Below are positions 10,521 to 20,127 of a stretch of 64,000 bases of DNA, in pieces. Each line of letters begins with the position of its first letter. Position 1 is the stretch's first letter. The stretch covers positions 11,351,001 to 11,415,000 of the forward strand of contig OX637332.1 in the NCBI GenBank assembly GCA_951799405.1. The letters are read 5' to 3'. The stretch is from Agapetus fuscipes. Its lineage: Eukaryota; Arthropoda; Insecta; Trichoptera; Glossosomatidae. Under the pieces are notes generated by a model, which was given only the letters and a program-made list of their open reading frames with translations, made no database searches and had not been told where the DNA came from. The translations under genes were made by a program, and so were the position numbers.

Positions 10521-10931
10521 TCACATTAGAGATGCCGCGAATAGTAGTAATGTGTAGCAATGGCGGGTACCGAATAATTCACATTAATTGGTATTCGACA
10601 TTAAAAAAATGATATATTGTATTTTGAAACAACAAAATGTCGCTTCTAGTATTGCACTTACCAACCATTTATTTGATGGTGTCATTTCACACAGAATGAA
10701 TTCTGCCCAGTCTGTCTATGGTTTAATTCTATCTGCAATATATTGCCTTAATCCTTAAAGAAAAGAAATTATTCGTATCTCCAAGAAAGATTTTGACATT
10801 TTGTCAGGTTTTATCAGCTCAGGTAGCGCAAGCAAATGCTAACTGTTCATTGTCACAGACAAGCACGTCTATTTGCTTTCAGAAAGAGAGCATTTTCTTA
10901 CAACAAAGCGAACATATTATATCAAATATAC

Positions 10932-11342
10932 TGTCTTGTAAATATTAAAATAAGTATAGGTATTAGTTATAACTATGCAATAGGAATCCTCATAAGTATG
11001 TGTAGGTAGGAATAATTGAATAAAGTACTCGAAGTGTCTAGAAATGGTGATTGCTACGTACCTACTTAGATTTTTCCTTAGTTCTGGAACTGTCTGGCGA
11101 ATATAGTTTCTAGATGGTACTGTGGTGAACAGTATATAAGACGTTATTTGCTTGCACTAGAAGTCAGTCATATGTGAGCCTTCACCCATACAACGAACGA
11201 ATTCGACCAGTGACCTCAAACCAAGTGTAATGGAATAATCGAGACTGTCTTTGTTAAAATAAATTTTAAAAGTGTAAAATAAATAACTGTAAAAGAAGAC
11301 CAGTGTTATTAATTGAAAGACTTTCGAACCCTAAAATCGTAA
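10932..11342 (+). mobile_element. older solo LTR, interrupted at its 3' tip
   Basis: It begins tgtcttgtaaatattaaaat. Along its length it is related to the LTRs of the neighbouring intact element, sharing ctggcga, gtggaataatcgaga and gtaaaataaataactg. Its end, cgtaa, is split by that element, and the missing ca lies at 18558-18559. The target duplication atac flanks the reconstructed LTR (10928-10931 and 18560-18563). It is a solo LTR of a sister family, left by LTR-LTR recombination. Confidence 0.85.
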
Positions 11343-11814
11343 TGTTATGTAAATATAAATATTGAAATAAGTATGGGTAGTTATAGTTATAAGAATCCTC
11401 AAAAGTATTGGTAGGTAAGATCGATAATTATGTATAAGTGTAGAATTCTCTAGGCTAAGTAGGTATTTGTTATAATTATAGGAATACTGTATTGCATTGG
11501 TAGGTAGGATTTTGGTTGTGTCTAGGTAGTACGTGAAACATCGAGAAGTAATAATTACTCTGGAACCGTCTGGCGACTTTAGTTCTGGATCATACTGCTC
11601 TGAAGAGTATAAAGGTGCGAATGGCCTGCAGAGCGGGCCAGTATCATAGAGACTTACAAACACATCGAAGTCATCTGATCAGTGAACCAAAACCAAGTGG
11701 AATAATCGAGAAAGTAGTGTAAAAATAAATTTTGTAACTGTGTAAAATAAATAACTATTGAAGAAGACCTGTGTATTTTTAATTTGAAGACAATTGAACC
11801 CTAATTTCGTAACA
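11343..11814 (+). repeat. 5' LTR
   Basis: It starts TGTTATG and ends CGTAACA. A TATA-like tataaa at 11608-11613 and several aataaa signals downstream fit a U3-R-U5 layout. The ORF on the minus strand through it is a by-product. Confidence 0.92.
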
Positions 11815-11816
11815 AT

Positions 11817-11834
11817 TGGCGTCAGGTGCGGAAT
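11817..11834 (+). promoter_or_regulatory. primer-binding site
   Basis: tggcgtcaggtgcggaat starts 3 nt after the LTR. TGG matches the CCA end of a tRNA. I could not assign the tRNA species by eye. Confidence 0.6.
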
Positions 11835-12478
11835 TGTCAAGAAAAATTAAGATCTTCTGTCTAAAAATAAATTAAATAAATTAAATAGTGTTAAAATGAA
11901 CTTTATTCAAATTGAACTTTGTGTGAACTGACTTTTGTGAAAACAAGTGTTTAAATAAATTTTTGTTAAAAGAAAAGACGCAAAAACAAGTTGCTTATAA
12001 ATTCTGGAACATCATATGGAACATAATTCTGGACATAACATAATGACTATTTTACCGCATTGAGAAAGTCATCAAATTGGACCATAGTTTTTTTATTATT
12101 GTGTGTGATTAAAAAAATAAAATAAATAAATAAAAAAAATCTTGAAAAATATTACAAAAGAACGTTCCAGATTCATCGAGAAAAAGTTTTTGAATAACTA
12201 TCCTTTGTTTACAAGTGTGTGAATGTACATTAAGTACCTACCTGTGTGTTTGAAAGACTTGAGACGAAATAAATAATTATGTACTATCAGACATTATTAT
12301 GTTAAAAATATTGGTGATTTAAAAATAAATATTAAAAGACAGTACCTACCAATCAGTGTAATCAGATAAATTATTATTTTGCTAAAGTACGTATTCAAAA
12401 CAGCTATATATATAAAACTCAAAACTTGTATTAAATAAATTTAAAAATATTTTTGTTTTGAAGTAAATTTTGAAAAAA

Positions 12479-13864
12479 ATGGCAACCAAAGTGAACATCA
12501 AGGACCTCAAAGTCACTGAGCTTAAAAATGAGCTTCTGGAGAGGGACCTGGAGATCTCAGGAGGGAAGGCGGCCTTACAGGCACGCCTCATGGAGGCCTT
12601 AGAACAGTCAGGCGAAGACCCGGCATATTTTGTCATGGCGTCTGGAGGGGACCGCGCCTTGGACGAGCTAAACCTCAGCATCACCGGAAACTTCACTTCC
12701 ATGGAGGAAAAGCTGAAAGGGGAGATGGCTGACAACGCCAAGACCCTGAAAGTGGAGATGGCTGACAACGCCAAGACCCTGAAGGAGGACCTGACCGGGC
12801 TGGAGGAGAAGATGGCTGACAACGCCAGGACCCTGGAGGAGAAAATGGCTGACAATTCCAAGACCCTGAGGGAAGACCTGAAGGCGGAGATGGCTGACAA
12901 CGCCAGGACCCTGAAGGCGGAGATAGCGGATAGTCTCACAACCCTGAAAGGAGAAATAGAGGAGAAGATGACAACCAACCTCTCGGCCCTGAAGGGGGAA
13001 ATGGAGACTCGGATGTCAAACCTGGAAGACCGTCTGCGTGCCGAGCTGGCTGACAAGTGCCAGATGGAGTCCACCAGAATCTCCCCCAAAGGCGGCCTTC
13101 ACGACGAGACCGACCAGGGATGCTCAACTCCAACCAGGATCACAAGAGGGGATGATGACCCTTCCCTAGCCAAGCACAACCTCCCAACCTTCGACGGGAA
13201 GACGTCGTGGGAGGAATACTTGACCCTCTTTGAGACGGCTGCCATGATGGGAGCCTGGAGCCAGCAGAAGAAGGCTTCGGTTCTCAGCCTGTCGCTCCGA
13301 GGAGACGCTCTCAGGGTTCTGCAGGCCATACCCCTGGACAACCGTGGTGACTTTGGGCAGCTGAAGCAGCGCTTGGATATGCGCTATGGCCACAAGTGCC
13401 TGGAGCAGCTGTACAAGTCGCAGCTGAACACAAGGGTGCAGAAGCCCAACGAGAGCCTCCAGGAGTTTGAAATGGACATCGCCCGCCTGGTACGAGACGC
13501 TTACCCGACAGCCTCCGACGACATCTGTGAGAGCTTGGCAGTGGACAAGTTCCTAAATGGATTGCGGGAATGGGAGACGCAACAAGCCGTAAAACTGGCC
13601 CATCTCAAGGCTTTGAACGAGGCGCTCAGCCAAGCTCTCGAGTTTGAGGCTGTCAAACAGTCCATCAGGGGCCACGCCAGGGTTCGTGCAGTCGAGGCAG
13701 AGGAGGTCAAGCTACCTACAACCGAGGAGCTAATTGAAAAAGTGCTGGAACGTCTGAGACCTCGAAGACGAGACCCACGCTGCTGGAACTGCGGACAGCT
13801 GGGCCACCTTAGCACCAAGTGTCCCAAGCCTCAGAAACCCAGAAAACAGGCTGCGGAAAACTAG
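12479..13864 (+). CDS. gag: Gag with SAP-like domain and zinc knuckle
   Basis: This is the capsid/nucleocapsid polyprotein of the retrotransposon, 461 residues from the first ATG at 12479; the frame is open 9 bp further upstream but has no ATG there. Residues about 8-41 resemble a SAP motif (IKDLKVTELKNELLERDLEI, then GGKAALQARL), known from DNA-binding nuclear proteins. Residues about 70-200 form a charged coiled coil built on repeated MADNAKTL units (five MADN copies). Residues about 225-400 match the retrotransposon gag capsid region (FDGKTSWEEYLTLFE, LRGDALRVLQ, SLQEFEMDIARL). A CCHC zinc knuckle CWNCGQLGHLSTKC is at 435-448. The last 52 nt overlap the pol frame. Confidence 0.92.
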   Translation: MATKVNIKDLKVTELKNELLERDLEISGGKAALQARLMEALEQSGEDPAYFVMASGGDRALDELNLSITGNFTSMEEKLKGEMADNAKTLKVEMADNAKTLKEDLTGLEEKMADNARTLEEKMADNSKTLREDLKAEMADNARTLKAEIADSLTTLKGEIEEKMTTNLSALKGEMETRMSNLEDRLRAELADKCQMESTRISPKGGLHDETDQGCSTPTRITRGDDDPSLAKHNLPTFDGKTSWEEYLTLFETAAMMGAWSQQKKASVLSLSLRGDALRVLQAIPLDNRGDFGQLKQRLDMRYGHKCLEQLYKSQLNTRVQKPNESLQEFEMDIARLVRDAYPTASDDICESLAVDKFLNGLREWETQQAVKLAHLKALNEALSQALEFEAVKQSIRGHARVRAVEAEEVKLPTTEELIEKVLERLRPRRRDPRCWNCGQLGHLSTKCPKPQKPRKQAAEN

Positions 13865-16800
13865 AAAGGGTTAATGGGAAGGGGCAACCGTTGACCCACG
13901 CTGGAGAGGCCCTGAAATCTGCTGCTACTGTCGCAACCGTGAGAGGAAAAGCCAGCAGCATTTTTATCAATGGCATAATAGATGGAGTAACTCGTGAACT
14001 ACTGGTGGACACGGGAGCAACCAGGACAATTCTGAGACGCGACATAGTGGCACGAGGTAAGCAGATTGCACCAACAAAGTGGTCTCTGCACACCGCCACG
14101 GGAGAGTCAGCACAGGTGTATGGGGAGACGATTGCCACCTTCCAAATTGGCAGCACCACTTTTGATCATCGGACGTTGGTGGCCAACATTGAAGAAGACG
14201 TTATATTGGGAATGGACATACTGGACAGATTTGGGTGCAGTTTAAATTTAAAGAAAGGGTCCATTAAAATTGGAAATGAAGAAGTCATCCTGCAAAGACG
14301 GAAAGAACTGGCTGCACGTGTTATCCTAGCCAAGAATACCGAAGTGAAGGGGCGATCCGAGATGATAGTGAGTGCCCGCCTGGATTCCAGTAGTACAAAT
14401 GACCAAATCTGTATGATAGAACCGGAGAACATGGACAATGTTAACAAAGGAGTCATGGTGGCAAGAACAGTGATTCGCGCAAAGGAGACCATTCCTGTCA
14501 AGATCATGAATGTGAACAGCTACCCAGTTAAAATGAATGAAGGTTTTGTTTTGGGCAGATGTGAGAGGATAACTTCCATTGTGCAACAGATGACAAACAT
14601 GTCATGCGAAGGAAACAAATTGTCAACACAATTGGAAGCCCTGGTCCACGACGCTTCCCAAGGTCTAACCGAGGAAAACAAACGGAGAGTGAGGAGTTTG
14701 ATCTGCCGCTACCAGAACATTTTCGAGGACTCTAATGGCCGTCTGGGAAGAACCAAGGTAGTGCGACATAGCATAGACACCGGAGAAGCGAGACCAATAA
14801 AACAGGCTCCAAGAAGACTACCCTTTGCAAAGCGGGAAGAAGCTGACAAGATCATCAAAGACATGAGCAAGGATGGCATCATAGAACCATCAAGTAGCCC
14901 TTGGACATCCCCGGTGGTACTGGTGAAAAAGAAGGATGGTACCACGAGATTTTGTGTGGACTACAGACTGCTCAACGATGTTACGAAAAAGGATAGTTAC
15001 CCTCTGCCAAGGATTGACGACACCTTGGACACATTGGCAGGATGCACCATTTTTTCCACATTGGACCTGAAAAGTGGCTACTGGCAAGTTGAATTGGATG
15101 CCAAAGATAAGGAGAAAACTGCATTCTCGACTGGATCTGGACTTTGGCAGTTCACCGTGATGCCATTTGGCTTATGCAATGCCCCCGCCACGTTTGAAAG
15201 GCTGATGGAGAATGTGCTGCGAGGACTATCATGGGAAACCTGCCTGGTATACTTGGATGACATAATCATCCTGGGAAAGGACTTCAACCATCAGTTGAGA
15301 AATCTGGAGCAAGTTTTCGGGCGACTACAAGACGCTGGACTGAAGCTCAACCCGAAAAAGTGTAACCTGTTCAAGAAACAAGTGAATTACCTGGGACACA
15401 TAGTTTCTCAACGTGGAGTTGAAGTTGACCCTGCCAAAATCAAGGCAGTAAGAGACTGGCCCGTGCTGAAGGACAAACATGAAACTAGGAGTTTCCTGGG
15501 GCTGTGCACTTATTACAGGAGGTTTGTGCCAAGATTTGCGGACATTGCAAAACCGCTCACCAAGCTTACGGAAGAAAACACTCGCTTCCATTGGAGTGAT
15601 TCCTGCGCACAAGCATTTGAAGAGCTTAAGGGAAGATTAACAAGTGCCCCCATCTTGAGCTACCCACGAAAAGATGGAAAGTTCATCCTGGATACCGACG
15701 CTAGTAATGTGGGGATAGGAGGCGTCCTTTCCCAAATACAGGATGGGCATGAGACTGTTCTGGGTTACTTCAGTAAAGTGCTTTCCAAGCCAGAACGAAA
15801 TTATTGCGTGACCAGACGAGAGCTTCTTGCCGTGATAAAATCAGTGGAACACTTCCGCAAATACTTGTACGGGAGAAAATTCACACTACGGACTGATCAT
15901 GCTGCACTGGTTTGGCTTCTGAAATTCAAAAACCCAGAAGGGCAAGTGGCTAGATGGATTGAAAGGCTCCAGGAGTATGATTATGACTCCGAACATAGAC
16001 CTGGCACGCTTCATCGAAATGCGGATGCATTATCCAGACGACCATGCGCCAGTGACTGCAAACATTGCAGCAAGATGGAGGACAAGGTAGCAATTGTCCA
16101 AAGGACGACCACCGAAGATGAGGACTGGCAAGATGAAAAATTGGCGCAAGACCAACTGAATGATCCGGACTTGAAGTATGTGATGGAATGGGCGCGAGAA
16201 GGAGAAAGGCCAACCTGGGAAAAACTCGCCCCCTTATCACCAACTGTCAAGGCTTATTGGGCTCAATGGGGATCCATAGTGATAGAAGGAGGGTTTCTGA
16301 AACGAAAGATCGAGAAGGAAGACGGCACACTTAGAAGAAAGCAAACCCTCGTTCCGAGGAGCCGAGTACCGGAAATCCTTGGACTGCTGCATGGAGGAAC
16401 TTCTGGAGGACATCTAGGCGTTAAGAAGACGCTGGAGAAAGTGAAAGAGCGATTTTACTGGATCAACTGCAGCGAAGACGTCAAAGATTGGTGTCGAAAA
16501 TGTGTAACCTGTGCAACGGCCAATGGACCGCAAAGGAAAAGGCGAGCACCAATGCGTCAGTACAATGTTGGCAGCCCCTTTGAAAGAATTGCCATCGACA
16601 TAGCTGGCCCATTTCCTACAACTGAGAAGGGTAACAAGTACATCATGGTGGTGATGGATTACTTCAGCAAGTGGGTGGAAGCTTACTCAATCCCTAACCA
16701 AGAGGCCGTAACCGTGACTGAAGTTCTAGTTACCGAATTTATCAGCAGGTTTGGCGTACCCCTGGAATTACATTCTGATCAGGGAAGGAACTTTGAAGCT

Positions 16801-18081
16801 GCTATCTTCCAGCAAATGTGTGAGCGGCTAGGGATCTACAAGACCAGGACCACTGCGCTACATCCACAGTCTGATGGAATGGTGGAAAGGATGAACCGTA
16901 CCGTGGGGAGGTACTTAGCCAAAGTAGTGTCCAGCCATCAGCGGGACTGGGACCGACATCTGCCTTTGTTCTTATTGGCTTACCGGTCGGCTGTTCAGGA
17001 AACGACGAAGAAGACTCCCAGCAGCATACTGTTTGGGCGAGAAATGCGACTTCCTTGTGATCTCAAATTTGGCTGCAAACCAGGTGAAGACCTAGCCGGA
17101 GAAGACTATGTGACAGACCTTCGCAGGAGGCTGGATGACATCCATGATCAGGTCCGCATGAACATCGGGGAAGCCAGCGATCAAATGAAGGAGCGCTATG
17201 ACACCAGAGCTGACAGCATGGGGTACAAAGCTGGTGACTGGGTGTGGCTTTTTGACCCCAAGAGGCGCCAAGGATACTGTCCGAAACTTCAGCGTTCCTG
17301 GGACGGGCCGTACGAGATCTTGGAGCGCATCAACGATGTGGTCTACCGCATAAAAAAGAGACCAAACGGAAAACCAAGGGTCGTGCACTACAATCGCCTC
17401 TCACCATACCTAGGCGATAATGATGACCAACCAGCCCAAAAAGTACGACAGTGCGTCGCATCCGAAAGATCACCAGCCTTTGAGACGTTTTGGGAGAACG
17501 CGAAGGCAGGGCAGAAGTTTCGCCATGGAGTGACCACAGAAGTCCACAAGGACTTATTTGAGGTCACTAGGGACCACACACTGGCATGCAGTGTACCGGA
17601 AGATCTAGATATGTCTAGAGGAATTGCACGGGTCTTCCGATACAAATTCGGAGAACCGCAACCCTCGAGCAGCCCGCAAGGAAGAGTTCTGAGACTACCG
17701 AAGGGGCGTCAACAAGCATACTGCCTGGTTGTCCCGGATTCCAGCAACCTGGAAGAGGACTACAAGGCATTGTGGGACGGCCTTGTTGAGCTGCGTGACT
17801 ACATGTTGGAGGATCAGCAGGCGCGTCTGGCAATACCGAAGATGGGTGGCGGCCGCGCTAATCGAGACTGGCGGATAATCCGGAGTATGATTGAAGCAGT
17901 GTTCTCGGGAGTCGGCATCAGCGTCAAGGTGTGCTTCGAGCAAGCGCAGCCGAGAGCCAGTGGGGAGAAATCCGTGGACTGCCACTTCTTCCTGACCACA
18001 GGGTGTCGACGTGGATCAGCATGCCCCTACCTACACAGAGTCAAGACTGTTCCGGGACGAAACAGTCTAGGTGGGGGGTAG
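13813..18081 (+). CDS. pol: Pol polyprotein with macrodomain-like C-terminus
   Basis: The frame opens at 13813, in -1 relative to gag, and has no early ATG, so it is expected as a Gag-Pol fusion by -1 frameshifting in the 52-nt overlap. Residues counted from 13819: protease DTG 64-66; reverse transcriptase with D416 and YLDD 478-481; RNase H D627, E668, D693; integrase zinc finger H858, H865, C895, C898; integrase core D927, D987, E1023 (35-residue spacing); GPY motif 1163-1165. A 200-residue extension follows. Residues 1245-1380 resemble the TARG1/OARD1 macrodomain class (PEDLDMSRGIARVFRYKFG, then LAIPKMGGG), and 1388-1406 form a C-x7-C-x5-C-x3-H zinc finger. All enzyme residues look intact. 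The extension is in frame and ends 1 bp before the 3' LTR. The macrodomain call is by-eye family recognition. Confidence 0.93.
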   Translation, partial: HQVSQASETQKTGCGKLERVNGKGQPLTHAGEALKSAATVATVRGKASSIFINGIIDGVTRELLVDTGATRTILRRDIVARGKQIAPTKWSLHTATGESAQVYGETIATFQIGSTTFDHRTLVANIEEDVILGMDILDRFGCSLNLKKGSIKIGNEEVILQRRKELAARVILAKNTEVKGRSEMIVSARLDSSSTNDQICMIEPENMDNVNKGVMVARTVIRAKETIPVKIMNVNSYPVKMNEGFVLGRCERITSIVQQMTNMSCEGNKLSTQLEALVHDASQGLTEENKRRVRSLICRYQNIFEDSNGRLGRTKVVRHSIDTGEARPIKQAPRRLPFAKREEADKIIKDMSKDGIIEPSSSPWTSPVVLVKKKDGTTRFCVDYRLLNDVTKKDSYPLPRIDDTLDTLAGCTIFSTLDLKSGYWQVELDAKDKEKTAFSTGSGLWQFTVMPFGLCNAPATFERLMENVLRGLSWETCLVYLDDIIILGKDFNHQLRNLEQVFGRLQDAGLKLNPKKCNLFKKQVNYLGHIVSQRGVEVDPAKIKAVRDWPVLKDKHETRSFLGLCTYYRRFVPRFADIAKPLTKLTEENTRFHWSDSCAQAFEELKGRLTSAPILSYPRKDGKFILDTDASNVGIGGVLSQIQDGHETVLGYFSKVLSKPERNYCVTRRELLAVIKSVEHFRKYLYGRKFTLRTDHAALVWLLKFKNPEGQVARWIERLQEYDYDSEHRPGTLHRNADALSRRPCASDCKHCSKMEDKVAIVQRTTTEDEDWQDEKLAQDQLNDPDLKYVMEWAREGERPTWEKLAPLSPTVKAYWAQWGSIVIEGGFLKRKIEKEDGTLRRKQTLVPRSRVPEILGLLHGGTSGGHLGVKKTLEKVKERFYWINCSEDVKDWCRKCVTCATANGPQRKRRAPMRQYNVGSPFERIAIDIAGPFPTTEKGNKYIMVVMDYFSKWVEAYSIPNQEAVTVTEVLVTEFISRFGVPLELHSDQGRNFEAAIFQQMCERLGIYKTRTTALHPQSDGMVERMNRTVGRYLAKVVSSHQRDWDRHLPLFLLAYRSAVQETTKKTPSSILFGREMRLPCDLKFGCKPGEDLAGEDYVTDLRRRLDDIHDQVRMNIGEASDQMKERYDTRADSMGYKAGDWVWLFDPKRRQGYCPKLQRSWDGPYEILERINDVVYRIKKRPNGKPRVVHYNRLSPYLGDNDDQPAQKVRQCVASERSPAFETFWENAKAGQKFRHGVTTEVHKDLFEVTRDHTLACSVPEDLDMSRGIARVFRYKFGEPQPSSSPQGRVLRLPKGRQQAYCLVVPDSSNLEEDYKALWDGLVELRDYMLEDQQARLAIPKMGGGRANRDWRIIRSMIEAVFSGVGISVKVCFEQAQPRASGEKSVDCHFFLTTGCRRGSACPYLHRVKTVPGRNSLGGG
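17551..17961 (+). other. macrodomain-like region within Pol
   Basis: It encodes Pol residues about 1245-1381. Matching landmarks of the TARG1/OARD1 type are an initial DLF-V strand, an LACSVPEDLDMSRGIA loop (family: SxDxxMxxGIA), RVFRYKFG, a hydrophobic YCLVV strand, a helix LWDGLVELRDYMLE, and LAIPKMGGG with a following DWRIIRSMIEAVF helix. TARG1 uses a lysine and an aspartate to remove ADP-ribose from glutamate. At the aspartate position (after GGG) I see R-A, and the lysine is not evident. It may therefore bind ADP-ribose without cleaving it, or act differently. Confidence 0.7.
17980..18036 (+). other. CCCH zinc finger at the Pol C-terminus
   Basis: C1388, C1396, C1402 and H1406 give C-x7-C-x5-C-x3-H, within the sequence CHFFLTTGCRRGSACPYLH. 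CCCH fingers usually bind RNA. This one is in addition to the CCHC knuckle of Gag and lies just before the stop codon. Confidence 0.75.
18066..18081 (+). promoter_or_regulatory. polypurine tract
   Basis: The G-rich run tctaggtggggggtag abuts the 3' LTR and overlaps the pol stop codon. This is the expected site of plus-strand priming. Confidence 0.75.
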
Positions 18082-18553
18082 TGTTATGTAAATATAAATA
18101 TTGAAATAAGTATGGGTAGTTATAGTTATAAGAATCCTCAAAAGTATTGGTAGGTAAGATCGATAATTATGTATAAGTGTAGAATTCTCTAGGCTAAGTA
18201 GGTATTTGTTATAATTATAGGAATACTGTATTGCATTGGTAGGTAGGATTTTGGTTGTGTCTAGGTAGTACGTGAAACATCGAGAAGTAATAATTACTCT
18301 GGAACCGTCTGGCGACTTTAGTTCTGGATCATACTGCTCTGAAGAGTATAAAGGTGCGAATGGCCTGCAGAGCGGGCCAGTATCATAGAGACTTACAAAC
18401 ACATCGAAGTCATCTGATCAGTGAACCAAAACCAAGTGGAATAATCGAGAAAGTAGTGTAAAAATAAATTTTGTAACTGTGTAAAATAAATAACTATTGA
18501 AGAAGACCTGTGTATTTTTAATTTGAAGACAATTGAACCCTAATTTCGTAACA
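18082..18553 (+). repeat. 3' LTR
   Basis: It is 472 bp and shows no difference from the 5' LTR in my line-by-line comparison. It is followed by the target duplication gtaa and then the last ca of the older solo LTR. Confidence 0.92.
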
Positions 18554-18603
18554 GTAACAATACCATACGAGTACGACATATGGTTGATGGGAAAATCGTA
18601 GCC

Positions 18604-18722
18604 TGAAATGAACATACGCCGAGTTACTTTCGCCGACCTTCCCTGAAACAGGGGTGATGCTGGCAAAGTGAACCTTTTTTACAGTATGGGTGGTCAGTTT
18701 AATATCAACCTATAAAACAAAG
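18604..18722 (-). repeat. SINE-like repeat, 5' half
   Basis: On the minus strand it runs from taggttgatattaaactgac to the tttcaggctacg area. The 3' half is missing. Confidence 0.7.
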
Positions 18723-19562
18723 AACAATTGAAAACAAATTAAGCTTTTAAAAAACATGAAGTTGACAAAAAAAAATTAAGCATTGTACATTATCTAAAAA
18801 ATAAGGGTTGTTGATTAAAAAACTCTAAATGAAATAAATTTCTATGAAAAAATTGCTTTAAAAAGAAAATTCTATGAACTGAATAAAAAATTGTCACAGA
18901 TTATACATTTCATTCTTCTTTCGACTTGATTAAATACCTTATATAAAATTGGCATACAATTTCACAATTTCCTTGTTGATCTGTCAAGTCAAATAGTCGA
19001 ATCATTGAATCGAGTTGAATGTCTCGGCTAGCGGGCTTTTGGATGCTTTCATTCAGTCGAAGGGAAAATAATGGCGGCCATTTTGAGTTAATTGGATACC
19101 TCTTTTTCTCCGTTTTCTCCCAATGACCTTATTCCTGTACAATATTGTAGATACATAACGTGTAAGGGAGTATACGGTACACAATTAGGTCAGGTATTCT
19201 TTGTTTCTATTACTAGGACCCTGAAAATTTAACAAAGATGTACTCGTATGTCTCGTTACTACACGCGAAGATACCTAATTATCAAAATGCTTTTCAAGGA
19301 CAAAATAACATGTTATTTTTCCATATTTTAACCTTCCAGACATTTGGAATTTTATCTAGATAATGATGATATCTCTTCTTCTGCAACGGTTTTCTAACTT
19401 TAATCTAAAAATTTCTAAGAACATCTAAAGTCTTTTCAATATTTTTTAATTTTATAATTTTTGGATGAATTCAAACAAAACACTGTTTATTTTCACTGTA
19501 AAATTTATTTTAAAAGATTAAAATCTTTAAACAAATTATTAACGCGTTTTCGACCTAGTAGG
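18723..19562. other. AT-rich stretch with no gene seen
   Basis: No ORF, RNA or repeat family recognised. Confidence 0.5.
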
Positions 19563-19808
19563 TTCCTTGACTTATAGGTTGGTATGAGGCTGACCACCCA
19601 TACTGTAAAAAATGGTTCACTTTGCCAATGTCACCCCTGTTTCAGGGAATGTCGGCAAGAGTTGTGGGGCTTATGTTCATTTGAGGTTTGGATTTTATTT
19701 GTAAGTACACAAACAGCATTTGTAAGCGCGAACTACACGTGTTTATTGTGGGCATACATCTGAGAGCTTTGAATGAATATATCCTTGCAACTTAGATTAT
19801 AGATTATA
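19563..19808 (+). repeat. SINE-like repeat, subfamily A, full length
   Basis: A well-conserved copy with ttccttgacttataggttgg at its start and a gattatagattatagg tail. Confidence 0.85.
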
Positions 19809-19888
19809 GGTCATCATCAGGTATGATTACAGTTGTTCAATATATTTGGAGAAGCCACCTTGAAGTTTTTAATTCCTGAAAATGGGAA

Positions 19889-20127
19889 TTCCTTGACTAA
19901 TAGGTTGGTATGAGCCTGATCGTTATGCTGTTAAAACATGGTTGACTTTCGCCAATATCACACAAATTCAGGGAAAGGCGGCAGAAGTTGTAAAGTTTAT
20001 GTTTATGAGTGGCTTGGTTTATATTGTATGTAGACAACCAGCATGTGCTAGCGTGAACTTACGTGTAACTGCTTGCGGGCATGCATAAAATAAAGTGTCA
20101 ATATATTTTTGCAACTAAGATTATAGT
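19889..20127 (+). repeat. SINE-like repeat, diverged full-length copy
   Basis: It starts ttccttgactaataggttgg. The middle reads ggcggcagaagttgtaaagt, and the tail is gcaactaagattatag. Confidence 0.7.

Larger units (their letters stand above)
11343..18553 (+). mobile_element. intact Ty3/Gypsy-type LTR retrotransposon
   Basis: A 7.2-kb element has 472-bp LTRs (tgttatg...cgtaaca) that I find identical, a 4-bp target duplication gtaa (11339-11342 and 18554-18557), a primer-binding site, gag, pol in the -1 frame and a purine tract. The domain order protease-RT-RNase H-integrase is that of Ty3/Gypsy (Metaviridae). There is no env ORF. Identical LTRs and open reading frames indicate a very recent insertion and probably an active family. 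It landed in the terminal bases of an older related solo LTR. Confidence 0.93.

Noticed and set aside
11331..11663. 110-codon minus ORF in the 5' LTR, repeated in the 3' LTR
   Set aside because: It lies in U3/R sequence of an LTR, is tyrosine/isoleucine-rich from AT composition, and is duplicated only because the LTR is.
13099..13393. Long ORFs antisense to gag and pol
   Set aside because: They are shadows of real coding sequence and share no domain. The plus-strand reading explains the codon pattern.
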